Shown here piece after piece: positions 1-5,305 of a DNA stretch of 6,763 bases. Within the stretch, counting starts at the first letter, position 1; each line of letters begins with the position of its first letter. The position numbers were made by a program, and so were the translations under genes. Origin of the DNA: Holophagae bacterium (GTDB taxonomy: Bacteria; Acidobacteriota; Thermoanaerobaculia; Thermoanaerobaculales; Sulfomarinibacteraceae); the NCBI GenBank assembly GCA_030637505.1, contig DAOWGJ010000180.1, positions 1-6,763 on the forward strand. The letters run 5' to 3'. The notes beneath the pieces are model-generated. The model ran no database searches. It saw nothing but the letters and a program-made list of their open reading frames with translations, and was not told the DNA's origin.

Positions 1-180
1 CCATCTCCTGACGGCCCTCCACACCGCTGGCTTCGTTGCTCCTCCTTGAAGTAGCCCAGCTACGACTGCGTTGTCGCGCCTCGTCAGCGGCGCGGATGAC
101 TCGCCAGCCAATGGAACGAACTTCAGGCGCACTACACTAGTACACCTCCGCGGAAATCCCTGTTTTCCTCGTCCTCTGAG
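1..180. other. Non-coding left edge with weak dyad
   Basis: I find no convincing gene here. All three plus-strand frames entering from the left edge reach a stop within about 55 bases. A short hairpin, GTAGC-CCA-GCTAC, lies at 51-63, and CCGCTG at 24-29 mirrors CAGCGG at 85-90 around the same centre (57). The intervening sequence pairs poorly. This could be part of a dispersed palindromic element that continues off the window, or simply spacer downstream of algH. Confidence 0.4.
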
Positions 181-213
181 AGCTGACAGCTGATAGCTGA
201 TAGCTCCCCTACG
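181..213. repeat. AGCTGAY 7-bp tandem array with CCCCTACG tail
   Basis: Units are agctgac (181-187), agctgat (188-194), agctgat (195-201) and a partial agct (202-205), followed by CCCCTACG (206-213). The tail contains the complement of the TAG stop codon of the algH/yqgE gene (209-211). The same 33-nt layout recurs at 5306-5338 with 29 of 33 identical bases, again ending over a TAG stop of a minus-strand gene. It lies immediately 3' of algH and might act in transcript 3'-end formation, but no clear terminator stem with a T-run is visible. Confidence 0.8.
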
Positions 214-775
214 ACGGTTCACCGCCGCCGAGGTCAACCAAGGCGCCCGGGTCGACACCGATCGAGGCCAGGGCCTGGTGCCATCGATCCTCCAGCGGCG
301 CCTCAAATATCAGGGTGTCCGTTGCCGGCGCCACCAGCCAGGAGTTCTGTTCGATCTCCGCCTCCAATTGACCGGGAGCCCATCCGGCGTATCCGAGGCA
401 GAGGTGAAAACGGCGTTTCAAACCTCCCAGGGCTAACGCTTCGAGCAGCTCGGATCGTCCGGAGATCGTAAACATTGGCTCGTTGATGTCGTTGTCCGAC
501 GGCGTGGGGGAGAGCCCCTCGACCAAAACGAATCCCTGCTCGGGCTGGACTGGTCCGCCCGCGAGAACCACCGGCGTTTTGGTTGCGGGCTCGTTGATAC
601 CCAACTGGGGAAGCACAGCGTCAAGGTCGACTTCGGATGGGCGGTTGACGATCAACCCGAAGGCGCCCTCCTCCGGTGAGTGAGATCCCAGGAGGATGAC
701 CGTCCGCCAGAAGTTCGGGTCCGCCAGCGCCGGCATGGCGATCAGAAGTTGGCCGTGGAGTTCGGTCGCAGTCAT
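209..775 (-). CDS. algH: YqgE/AlgH family protein (UPF0301)
   Basis: This is a complete 188-residue protein, the usual length for the YqgE/AlgH family. The family is a conserved cytoplasmic beta-fold protein of unsettled biochemical function; AlgH was named from alginate regulation in Pseudomonas. Family blocks are visible in order: GQLLIAMPAL with DPNFWRTVILL (residues 8-29), GAFGLIVNRP (37-46), VVLAGGPVQPEQGFVLVEG (69-87) and LGYAGWAPGQLEAEI with NSWLV (127-148). The start is the only ATG consistent with the family N-terminus. No Shine-Dalgarno is seen before it; instead TAAGAT lies 6 nt upstream, so translation may be leaderless. The gene follows the TPR gene on the same strand after 58 nt filled by an 8-bp repeat array. 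Its TAG stop lies inside a repeat block shared with the actin gene. Family assignment is firm; function is not known from this sequence. Confidence 0.95.
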   Translation of the reverse strand: MTATELHGQLLIAMPALADPNFWRTVILLGSHSPEEGAFGLIVNRPSEVDLDAVLPQLGINEPATKTPVVLAGGPVQPEQGFVLVEGLSPTPSDNDINEPMFTISGRSELLEALALGGLKRRFHLCLGYAGWAPGQLEAEIEQNSWLVAPATDTLIFEAPLEDRWHQALASIGVDPGALVDLGGGEPS

Positions 776-781
776 CGTTCT

Positions 782-787
782 ATCTTA
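782..787 (-). promoter_or_regulatory. Candidate leaderless -10 element of algH
   Basis: On the minus strand, TAAGAT (787 to 782) matches the TAnnnT form of a -10 box. It is followed by 6 nt and then the ATG at 775, so a transcript starting 7 nt after the box would begin at the A of the start codon. No good -35 lies 17 nt upstream (CAGCTT, inside the repeat array). Support comes from the absence of a Shine-Dalgarno and the same spacing at two other genes in this window. Confidence 0.35.
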
Positions 788-789
788 TC

Positions 790-829
790 AGCTGGGAAGC
801 TGGAAAGCTGGAAAGCTGGAAAGCTGGAA
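790..829. repeat. AGCTGGAA 8-bp tandem array
   Basis: There are five consecutive 8-bp units: agctggga once (790-797), then agctggaa four times (798-829). The array fills most of the 58-nt spacer between the TPR gene stop (834-836) and the algH start (775). The unit shares the AGCTG core of the 7-bp arrays at 181, 1871 and 5306 but has a different period. Perfect identity of the last four units suggests recent slippage or expansion. Confidence 0.9.
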
Positions 830-833
830 CGGG

Positions 834-1766
834 CTAGCGTCCTCGCGTATGTCTGCGGTACATCCGGATCATCTCCAGGACTGCCGCACCGTGATGATCG
901 GCGTCCGGCCTGCTGAACACCAGATCCAACGATGCTTTAGAAAAATCCCACGTCATTATCAGGGCGCCATCGGCGGCCGCTGATGTCCGATCGGCCCCAC
1001 CCAGCGATTCGATACATTCGATCGGCGTCGAGGTCCAGGAAATCCCATCAGCGAGATCGAGGCCGAAAGGCGTATAACGACTGAGATGGTCCGCGTTAAG
1101 GACGATCTCTTCCAATTGTCGGCTGCCATCGAACGAGAAGATCCAGATCAGATAAGGACCCGCTCGTGCGATCAGGGTCGATCCGGCGTCTGAGGCGCCG
1201 ATGTCCAATTTTGCGGAAATCTCTGACATTCCCTGGCCCAGTTGAACCCCATGAGCCGTGGCCGAATCGGGCCGGAGAGTCAGCGGTTTGGCATACTGTC
1301 TCAGGAGTTTCTGCACCTCGGGCTCGGCAAGAAATTGTTTTTCACCGGGCAGCGTGACCGCCAGATAGAGATCCTGGATCGGACTTTTAAGGACCGCCTC
1401 GAAGATGGCGAGGGCCTGGCGGTGGTCTCCCAACAGGTAGGAAGTGGCCTGGAGGTACAGGGCCGGCTCCAGAACGACCGGCCTGGCCGGGACGACTCGT
1501 TGGAAGATTTCGTGTGCTTTGTGGTATTGGCCCAGGTGGAAGGCTGCACGCCCGGTTTCAGCGGCGATCTCCCACGATGTCGGGTCGCCCAGGTTGTCGC
1601 CGACCATGGGTTCCAGCACGGCCAGGGCCTCGGTGTACCGATTGGCTGCGACCAGTGACCTGGCATTCTCCAGGGCTTCGGCCGGTGTGACCTCCTGGCG
1701 ATCCTCAGCCCAAGCCGTTACAAGCAATGCAGCGAATAACAAAGCCATTAAGATGCAGCGAACCAT
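834..1766 (-). CDS. Secreted TPR-repeat protein, unknown function
   Basis: This is a 310-residue protein with an apparent Sec signal peptide: MVRCILMALLFAALLVTAWA, with cleavage after A-W-A at about residue 20. It is probably periplasmic, since no lipobox is seen. Residues about 28-130 hold TPR-like helical hairpins, for example SLVAANRYTEALAVLEPMV (38-56), AAFHLGQYHKAHEIFQRVV (74-92) and SYLLGDHRQALAIFEAVL (109-126); such repeats mediate protein contacts. Residues about 172-305 form a separate domain with two similar halves, a GVQLG-type start near 173 and a GISW-type start near 241. Each half runs through a helix into an aromatic beta stretch (LIWIFSF, LIMTWDF). This resembles a duplicated SmpA/BamE-like layout, but that is only an impression. 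The ATG at 1766 was chosen over one at 1859 because it gives a clean signal peptide. No Shine-Dalgarno is seen, and TACGGT lies 6 nt upstream. Partner and role are unknown. Confidence 0.85.
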   Translation of the reverse strand: MVRCILMALLFAALLVTAWAEDRQEVTPAEALENARSLVAANRYTEALAVLEPMVGDNLGDPTSWEIAAETGRAAFHLGQYHKAHEIFQRVVPARPVVLEPALYLQATSYLLGDHRQALAIFEAVLKSPIQDLYLAVTLPGEKQFLAEPEVQKLLRQYAKPLTLRPDSATAHGVQLGQGMSEISAKLDIGASDAGSTLIARAGPYLIWIFSFDGSRQLEEIVLNADHLSRYTPFGLDLADGISWTSTPIECIESLGGADRTSAAADGALIMTWDFSKASLDLVFSRPDADHHGAAVLEMIRMYRRHTRGR

Positions 1767-1772
1767 CGGACG

Positions 1773-1778
1773 ACCGTA
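1773..1778 (-). promoter_or_regulatory. Candidate leaderless -10 element of TPR gene
   Basis: On the minus strand TACGGT (1778 to 1773) fits TAnnnT. It is followed by six bases (CGTCCG) and the ATG at 1766. There is no purine-rich Shine-Dalgarno. No convincing -35 box is seen, so this rests mainly on the shared spacing with the two other SD-less genes. Confidence 0.3.
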
Positions 1779-1802
1779 CCACTTCGAAGCTCTCAGCAAA
1801 AC

Positions 1803-1818
1803 TCGTAGACCACTACGA
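1803..1818. other. Small hairpin in divergent spacer
   Basis: TCGTAG (1803-1808), loop ACCA, CTACGA (1813-1818) gives a perfect 6-bp stem with a 4-nt loop. It lies 37 nt upstream of the TPR start, between divergent genes. It could be an operator or a leader hairpin, or it could be chance. Confidence 0.3.
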
Positions 1819-1870
1819 AGGGGAGCCGATTTCCCGTCCGGGCCCCAGGTACCTTGCATCCCAGTGTCCG

Positions 1871-1909
1871 AGCTGATGGCTGACAGCTGACAGCTGACAG
1901 CTGACAGCT
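1871..1909. repeat. AGCTGAC 7-bp tandem array
   Basis: Units are agctgat, ggctgac, then agctgac three times and a partial agct, about 5.6 copies in all. The array lies in the 155-nt spacer between the divergent TPR and SseB-like genes. It abuts the candidate -10 box of the SseB-like gene. Each unit junction creates CTGACA, one base from the consensus -35 TTGACA. Confidence 0.9.
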
Positions 1910-1915
1910 TAATAT
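1887..1915 (+). promoter_or_regulatory. Candidate promoter inside repeat array (SseB-like gene)
   Basis: CTGACA (1887-1892, 5 of 6 matches to TTGACA), a 17-nt spacer and TAATAT (1910-1915, 4 of 6 matches to TATAAT) form a plausible sigma70-type promoter. Six bases then precede the GTG start at 1922, so the predicted transcript would begin at or next to the start codon and be leaderless. Further CTGACA boxes start at 1880, 1894 and 1901, but only the 1887 copy has the right spacing. Confidence 0.45.
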
Positions 1916-1921
1916 GGCTCC

Positions 1922-2356
1922 GTGAGCGCTTCAGAGATCGTCGTCAAACCGGTTCGAGAGCCTTGGCCGGAGGCAATCCTGCAAAGGGTGGTCCAAGCGC
2001 TTTCGGGAGCTTCGGACGTCGCATTTGCGTATCTCGTCGACGCTGGAGTCCCTGGACAAGGCGACATGCACGTGGCTCTATTCGTGTGGCTGCAACCTGG
2101 CGCCCTCCGATCGCTTGGCCGGGTCCTCAACCAGGTGTCGGCGATCGTTTCAGGAGCGATGCCCAGCGGCAAGGCGGTTGACGTCATCATCCTCAACTCG
2201 GCCCCGGAAATGTTGGAGGTTGTTGAGGCTGCGGGAGGCCTGATTGTGGAGAATGATCCTGAAGAACGACGTCGAGCTCTCGAGGCCGCAGCAGCGACGC
2301 CGACCGATGACTATGGTGACCACCCTCGCAAGGGACCGTGGTGGTGGCCGTTTTAG
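1922..2356 (+). CDS. SseB C-terminal-domain-like protein
   Basis: This is a 144-residue soluble protein resembling the C-terminal domain of SseB ('enhanced serine sensitivity'), whose molecular function is poorly understood. The match is by layout: a helix (PWPEAILQRVVQALS, 14-28), a strand with the AYLVDAGVPGQGDMHVALFVWL pattern split over 36-57, a helix (61-77), the strand KAVDVIIL (84-91) and a helix (EMLEVVEAAGG, 96-106). Domain residues end near 110. A charged, Ala-rich linker follows and the tail is KGPWWWPF, an unusual triple-Trp C-terminus. Start is GTG. No Shine-Dalgarno is present and a promoter-like TAATAT sits 6 nt upstream, so it may be leaderless. It diverges from the TPR gene and converges on a second SseB-like gene after 65 nt. 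Assignment is from remembered family pattern, not a search. Confidence 0.75.
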   Translation: MSASEIVVKPVREPWPEAILQRVVQALSGASDVAFAYLVDAGVPGQGDMHVALFVWLQPGALRSLGRVLNQVSAIVSGAMPSGKAVDVIILNSAPEMLEVVEAAGGLIVENDPEERRRALEAAAATPTDDYGDHPRKGPWWWPF

Positions 2357-2421
2357 TCACTCCTCCACGAACACATTTTCGAATTTCGCGTCGCAGTAGA
2401 TCACCGGTGAGAGGTGCGTTC

Positions 2422-2820
2422 CTAAGCCTCAGAGTACTTCTTTCGCTGTTTCTCGAGCCAATGGGTGTTCCTCAGATAGAGGGGCTCGACGGAGTTTGCG
2501 CAGTAGCGGGCGACGATTTCGGACGCCTCGAATCTGTAGAGATTCAGGGAAAGATCCTCCGGGAGCATCAGCTGGATTTCATCAACGATATTGAGGAATT
2601 TCTCGTTTCCTGAAGAGAAAAGGCCGCTCTTGACCGCGATTGCCATGCTGGGCTGAGGGCTCTGGTCTTCCTGCTGGAGTGCAAAAAAGAAGACGGCGAG
2701 GATCGCAGCCTCACCGTGTGCGAAATCACGAATTCGGGCCGAAAAGGCCTCAGGAAGAGCGCTCTCTTGAATCTTCTTGAGTTTAATTCGGGTTCCGGTG
2801 TGGATTTTGGTTTCGTCCAT
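2422..2820 (-). CDS. Second SseB C-terminal-domain-like protein
   Basis: This is a 132-residue soluble protein, convergent with and distantly similar in layout to the gene at 1922-2356. The parts are TRIKLKKIQESALPEAFSAR (10-29), a strand/linker region AAILAVFFFALQQEDQ (38-53), SMAIAVKSG (58-66), a helix NEKFLNIVDEIQLML (72-86), the strand LSLNLYRF (90-97) and PLYLR (113-117). The last resembles the 'PFYxR' end typical of SseB C-terminal domains. A basic helix, WLEKQRKKYSEA, closes the protein. The ATG at 2820 is preferred over one 8 codons upstream (2844) because AGGGAG lies 5 nt before it. It is divergent from the nucleosidase gene (133-nt spacer). Without a search the family call is moderate; no catalytic residues are evident and no function is claimed. 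Confidence 0.65.
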   Translation of the reverse strand: MDETKIHTGTRIKLKKIQESALPEAFSARIRDFAHGEAAILAVFFFALQQEDQSPQPSMAIAVKSGLFSSGNEKFLNIVDEIQLMLPEDLSLNLYRFEASEIVARYCANSVEPLYLRNTHWLEKQRKKYSEA

Positions 2821-2825
2821 GGGTT

Positions 2826-2831
2826 CTCCCT
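2826..2831 (-). promoter_or_regulatory. Ribosome binding site setting start of second SseB-like gene
   Basis: AGGGAG on the minus strand lies 5 nt before the ATG at 2820. It lies inside the longer alternative reading frame and therefore argues for the shorter start. Confidence 0.65.
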
Positions 2832-2944
2832 GTCGGTGTCCCATTCTACTCCGATTTCGAGGTTTCTGTATCCAGTGTCGACTCCTTTTTATTCCGCCCC
2901 CCCCTGGTTGGGTTGTCGTCAGATGAATCAGGTACCATACCCTG

Positions 2945-2949
2945 GGAGG
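2945..2949 (+). promoter_or_regulatory. Ribosome binding site of nucleosidase gene
   Basis: GGAGG, within GGGAGGG at 2944-2950, lies 4 nt before the GTG at 2954. It supports that start over an in-frame GTG at 2966, which would be too far from it. Confidence 0.6.
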
Positions 2950-2953
2950 GCCG

Positions 2954-3709
2954 GTGGAAGGGACTGTGGTCGTAATTGCCGCTCATGCCTTCGAAGCGAG
3001 GGCTGCGGCTGGTGTCGGCAGGGGAGTGGTCAAAGAACCCTGGGGCAGCTGGATGCTGTATCGCGGTGAGATGTGGGATATTCCCTTGGCGGTGATCCGC
3101 TGTGGGCCGGGCAAGGTGGCTGCGGCAGCAGCGACGCAGGCGGCCATTCAGTACCTCGACCCTGCGGTGATATTGAGCTTCGGAGTTGCCGGCAGTCCCG
3201 ATTTGGAGACCGAGGCCGGTACGATGGTCGTCGCCCGGACGGTGGTCAACGTCGCCCTGGAAGAACTGGGGGACCTCCCCTTTGAAATCCCCTCCAGATT
3301 CGAGTCCCCAATTGCACTGAGAGATGCCTTCCTCAACGTGCCTGGCGGCGTTGCGGGGCTGGTTCTGTGTTGGGAGGGCCAGGTGGCGTCACCGTCGGAG
3401 CGGCCGCCGATAGAAAACACTGACGGGGGGCCCCTGGCCGTCGACTGGGAAAGCGCTGCGGTCGCGCAGGTGGCCCAGATGTGGGACATCCCGTGGGCGG
3501 TGCTCAAGGTGATCTCCGATCATGGAGAGAAGGATCGGCTGAGGCGAGTTGCGGTCGTGGCCAAAAGACCCCTACAATGGGCAGCCGAGGTCTTTCGAAG
3601 AGCGTGCGCCGAATTCCTGACTGAAGAACTCAATCGGATAGAGGGCCAGGATAGTGAAGCGGCCGGCCGGGAGGAGCAGGGTGAAGATAGAGAAACGTCA
3701 GCAGGATGA
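2954..3709 (+). CDS. Nucleoside phosphorylase/MTA-SAH-nucleosidase-type protein
   Basis: This 251-residue protein is of the PNP/UDP phosphorylase superfamily, closest in layout to MTA/SAH nucleosidase (MtnN) and futalosine hydrolase (MqnB). These enzymes cleave the N-glycosidic bond of adenosine-type nucleosides. Visible motifs are VVVIAAHAFEAR (5-16, E14 at the position of the MtnN general-base glutamate), CGPGKVAAAAAT (50-61), ILSFGVAG (73-80, nucleoside/phosphate loop), VDWESAAVAQVA (163-174, E166 the ribose-binding Glu) and KVISDH (185-190, D189 matching the catalytic Asp). The usual Met of the 'MES/MEG' motif is Trp here (DWES), and the second residue of the 'AM' motif near E14 is not Met, so substrate preference may differ. 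A charged, probably disordered tail (about 230-251) overlaps the STAS gene by 29 nt. GTG start with a good Shine-Dalgarno. Exact substrate is undetermined. Confidence 0.8.
   Translation: MEGTVVVIAAHAFEARAAAGVGRGVVKEPWGSWMLYRGEMWDIPLAVIRCGPGKVAAAAATQAAIQYLDPAVILSFGVAGSPDLETEAGTMVVARTVVNVALEELGDLPFEIPSRFESPIALRDAFLNVPGGVAGLVLCWEGQVASPSERPPIENTDGGPLAVDWESAAVAQVAQMWDIPWAVLKVISDHGEKDRLRRVAVVAKRPLQWAAEVFRRACAEFLTEELNRIEGQDSEAAGREEQGEDRETSAG
3670..3676 (+). promoter_or_regulatory. Ribosome binding site setting start of STAS gene
   Basis: GGAGGAG ends 4 nt before the GTG at 3681, inside the 3' end of the nucleosidase gene. It favours this start over an in-frame GTG at 3654. Confidence 0.7.
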
Positions 3710-4022
3710 TGTCACGGTGGTAGTCATCGAGGGTGTGATCAAGTTGGGTGAAAGCGCCCGACTGTTTTCGGGCTATCTCAAGGAGTTGTTTGACGGCGAC
3801 ACCGGTGGGGTGTTGATTGATATGACCGAAATCGACTATGTCGACTCGACGGGGTTGGGGGAGCTTGTGGGTTATCTCCAGCGATTCGAGGACCAGGGTC
3901 GCCGCCTGGCTCTTCTCCGACCTCAGAGCCGCATCCGCAACCTCCTCAAGGTGACCCAACTGGATAAGGTCTTCCAGATTTTCACGGATGAACAAGAGGC
4001 CGTCGAGGCGCTTAAGGGGTAA
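3681..4022 (+). CDS. STAS-domain anti-anti-sigma-factor-like protein
   Basis: This is a 113-residue single STAS domain, the size of SpoIIAA/RsbV-type anti-sigma-factor antagonists. Such proteins bind a serine-kinase anti-sigma factor when unphosphorylated and so release the sigma factor. Order of elements: strands DVTVVVIEG (10-18), helix 24-38, GGVLIDMTEIDYVDSTGLGELVGYL (split over 42-66), then RRLALLRPQSRIRNLLKVTQL (split over 74-94) and the C-terminal helix DEQEAVEALKG. The VDSTGLG motif (54-60) contains the conserved phosphorylation-loop Ser56 with Thr57. It overlaps the upstream nucleosidase gene by 29 nt, so the two are surely co-transcribed and probably coupled. No RsbW-type kinase or sigma factor lies in the window, so its partner is elsewhere, or it serves another STAS-type complex. 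Confidence 0.9.
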   Translation: MKIEKRQQDDVTVVVIEGVIKLGESARLFSGYLKELFDGDTGGVLIDMTEIDYVDSTGLGELVGYLQRFEDQGRRLALLRPQSRIRNLLKVTQLDKVFQIFTDEQEAVEALKG

Positions 4023-4033
4023 TCGCCCGTAAG

Positions 4034-4117
4034 AAAAACGAACCCCGAAGACACAAAGAACACAAAGGGGTGTTTCCAATAACTCTATCCTTCGTGCTCT
4101 TTGTGTCTTGGCGGTTC
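4034..4117 (-). terminator. Long inverted repeat, likely ilvE terminator
   Basis: Arms 4040-4068 and 4089-4117 pair at 25 of 29 positions around a 20-nt loop, in the 115-nt spacer between the convergent STAS and ilvE genes. On the minus strand the stem is followed by a TTTTT run (4038-4034), as in an intrinsic terminator for ilvE. Two of the four plus-strand mismatches are A-C (4060/4097, 4064/4093). These become U-G wobbles in the minus-strand RNA, giving 27 of 29 pairs there. The arms carry the AAGACACAAAG motif, which looks like a dispersed palindromic repeat. It may also stop plus-strand transcripts, though the T-rich tract on that side is interrupted. Confidence 0.75.
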
Positions 4118-4137
4118 AATCTTCTTTCCATGCCTGC

Positions 4138-5187
4138 CTATTTGATCTCGTGCCTCCAGCCGAAAGGATCGTCGATTGCCGCGGTCTGGATACCCATCAA
4201 AGAGTCGTACAGTTGTTGCCACCGTTGGTCGAACGGGAAGGACCAGGTCTTGTCTCCGTCGGCTATCTCTCGAATCCAGGTGATGACCGCTGCGGTTCCG
4301 CATGCCGCGGCAGCGTCTATCTCATCCAGTTCCGCCTTGTCGATCAGCCGTTCCTCGACCGGCCAGGAGTAGATTTCCCGTGCGATTCGAAGGAGTGACC
4401 GGCGGGTGATCGACGGCAGTACACTGGGAGATTCCGGGGTAATAAGGGTCTTGCCCTTGAAGGCAAGGAAATTGGCGGCGCCGATTTCTTCAATGTAGCG
4501 GTGCTCTTTGGGGTCGAGGTAGATTGCCTCGGCATAGCCGGCCTGTTTGGCTTCGGCGCCCGGTTTGAAGGAGCAGGCATAATTTCCGCCCGCCTTGATG
4601 TGGCCGGTGCCGAACGAGGCGGCCCTGTCAAAGGACGAGACCATGAATTTCTTGCCCTGGTCCGGCCCGAATCCGCCGTTGAAGTAAGGGCCGACCGGTG
4701 TGACGAAGATCCGGAAGATGTACTTCGAGGCCGGCTTGACGCCGACGTTGTCTCCGATACCGATGTAGAAGGGCCGGACGTAGAGAGATGCCCCGCTTCC
4801 GAAGGGTGGCACGTAGGGAAGATTGGCCTGAGTGACCTCCTCGACACCTCTGATGAAGAGTTCCTCTGGGACTTCCGGGCCTTGGATATAGCGGGCGCCG
4901 TCGTTCATTCTCCGGGCGTTTTCCTCGGGCCTGAAAGCGTACACCTTGCCGTCGGCGCCGGTGTGGACCTTCATGCCCTCGAACAGCTGCTGGCCGTAGT
5001 GCAGACACTGGCTGCCTTCCGGCAAGGTCATGGTGGTCTCCTCGACGACGCCCCGGGCCCGCCAAACACCCAACTCGTACACTGCCTCAAACCTGTAGGG
5101 GCATGGGTGGTAGTCGAACCCGAGATTTCCGAAATCGAGGGTGACCTTGTCGTTGTCGTCGGTGAAGTAGTACCGCGGTCGAGTCAT
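4138..5187 (-). CDS. ilvE: Branched-chain amino acid aminotransferase
   Basis: This is a complete 349-residue fold-type IV PLP aminotransferase of the larger (BCAT2/eukaryote-like) branch. It transfers amino groups between glutamate and the 2-oxo acids of leucine, isoleucine and valine, the last step of their synthesis, in the cytoplasm. Signatures: LHYGQQLFEGMK (62-73, substrate and dimer region), SLYVRPFY (134-141), GTGHIKAGGNYACS (193-206) with the PLP-binding lysine at K198, EEIGAANF (233-240, cofactor-contacting Glu), LPSITRRSLLRIA (257-269) and CGTAAVITWI (296-305, PLP phosphate site). No key residue is missing. ATG start with AAGGAG 5 nt upstream (5198-5193). The gene is followed by a strong inverted-repeat terminator and preceded by a 146-nt spacer holding a repeat array, so it is probably its own transcription unit. 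No leader peptide or attenuator was recognised in that spacer. Confidence 0.95.
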   Translation of the reverse strand: MTRPRYYFTDDNDKVTLDFGNLGFDYHPCPYRFEAVYELGVWRARGVVEETTMTLPEGSQCLHYGQQLFEGMKVHTGADGKVYAFRPEENARRMNDGARYIQGPEVPEELFIRGVEEVTQANLPYVPPFGSGASLYVRPFYIGIGDNVGVKPASKYIFRIFVTPVGPYFNGGFGPDQGKKFMVSSFDRAASFGTGHIKAGGNYACSFKPGAEAKQAGYAEAIYLDPKEHRYIEEIGAANFLAFKGKTLITPESPSVLPSITRRSLLRIAREIYSWPVEERLIDKAELDEIDAAAACGTAAVITWIREIADGDKTWSFPFDQRWQQLYDSLMGIQTAAIDDPFGWRHEIK

Positions 5188-5192
5188 GTAAG

Positions 5193-5198
5193 CTCCTT
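5193..5198 (-). promoter_or_regulatory. Ribosome binding site of ilvE
   Basis: AAGGAG on the minus strand lies 5 nt upstream of the ATG at 5187, which fixes that start. Confidence 0.75.
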
Positions 5199-5305
5199 CA
5201 GGGGCGAGAATTCAGCAGATGCCGGATATGCGAAAACGGCCTCCCAGCATACCGGGTCCAGCTGGTCTGGCGCTAGCCCAATCGTCGGATCAACTTGCCG
5301 GCTCG

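Noticed and set aside
1816..1826. CGAAGGGGAGC resembling the CGTAGGGGAGC edge of the stop-codon repeat
   Set aside because: Only a short match with one difference and no adjoining 7-bp units; probably chance.
1767..1859. Longer TPR protein starting at 1859
   Set aside because: It would place 31 extra residues before a good signal peptide, without a ribosome binding site or family support.
1914..1925. Three-codon mini-ORF (ATG GCT CCG TGA) overlapping the GTG start of the SseB-like gene
   Set aside because: It has no ribosome binding site, and a chance ATG inside a -10-like sequence explains it.
2401..2410. TCACCGGTGA palindrome between the convergent SseB-like genes as a terminator
   Set aside because: It has no loop, no extended stem and no T-run on either strand. 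It could be a protein site, but nothing supports one.
2897..2904. Run of eight C in the spacer between divergent genes, as a phase-variation tract
   Set aside because: It is short, lies away from recognisable promoter boxes, and there is no sign of switching from one sequence.
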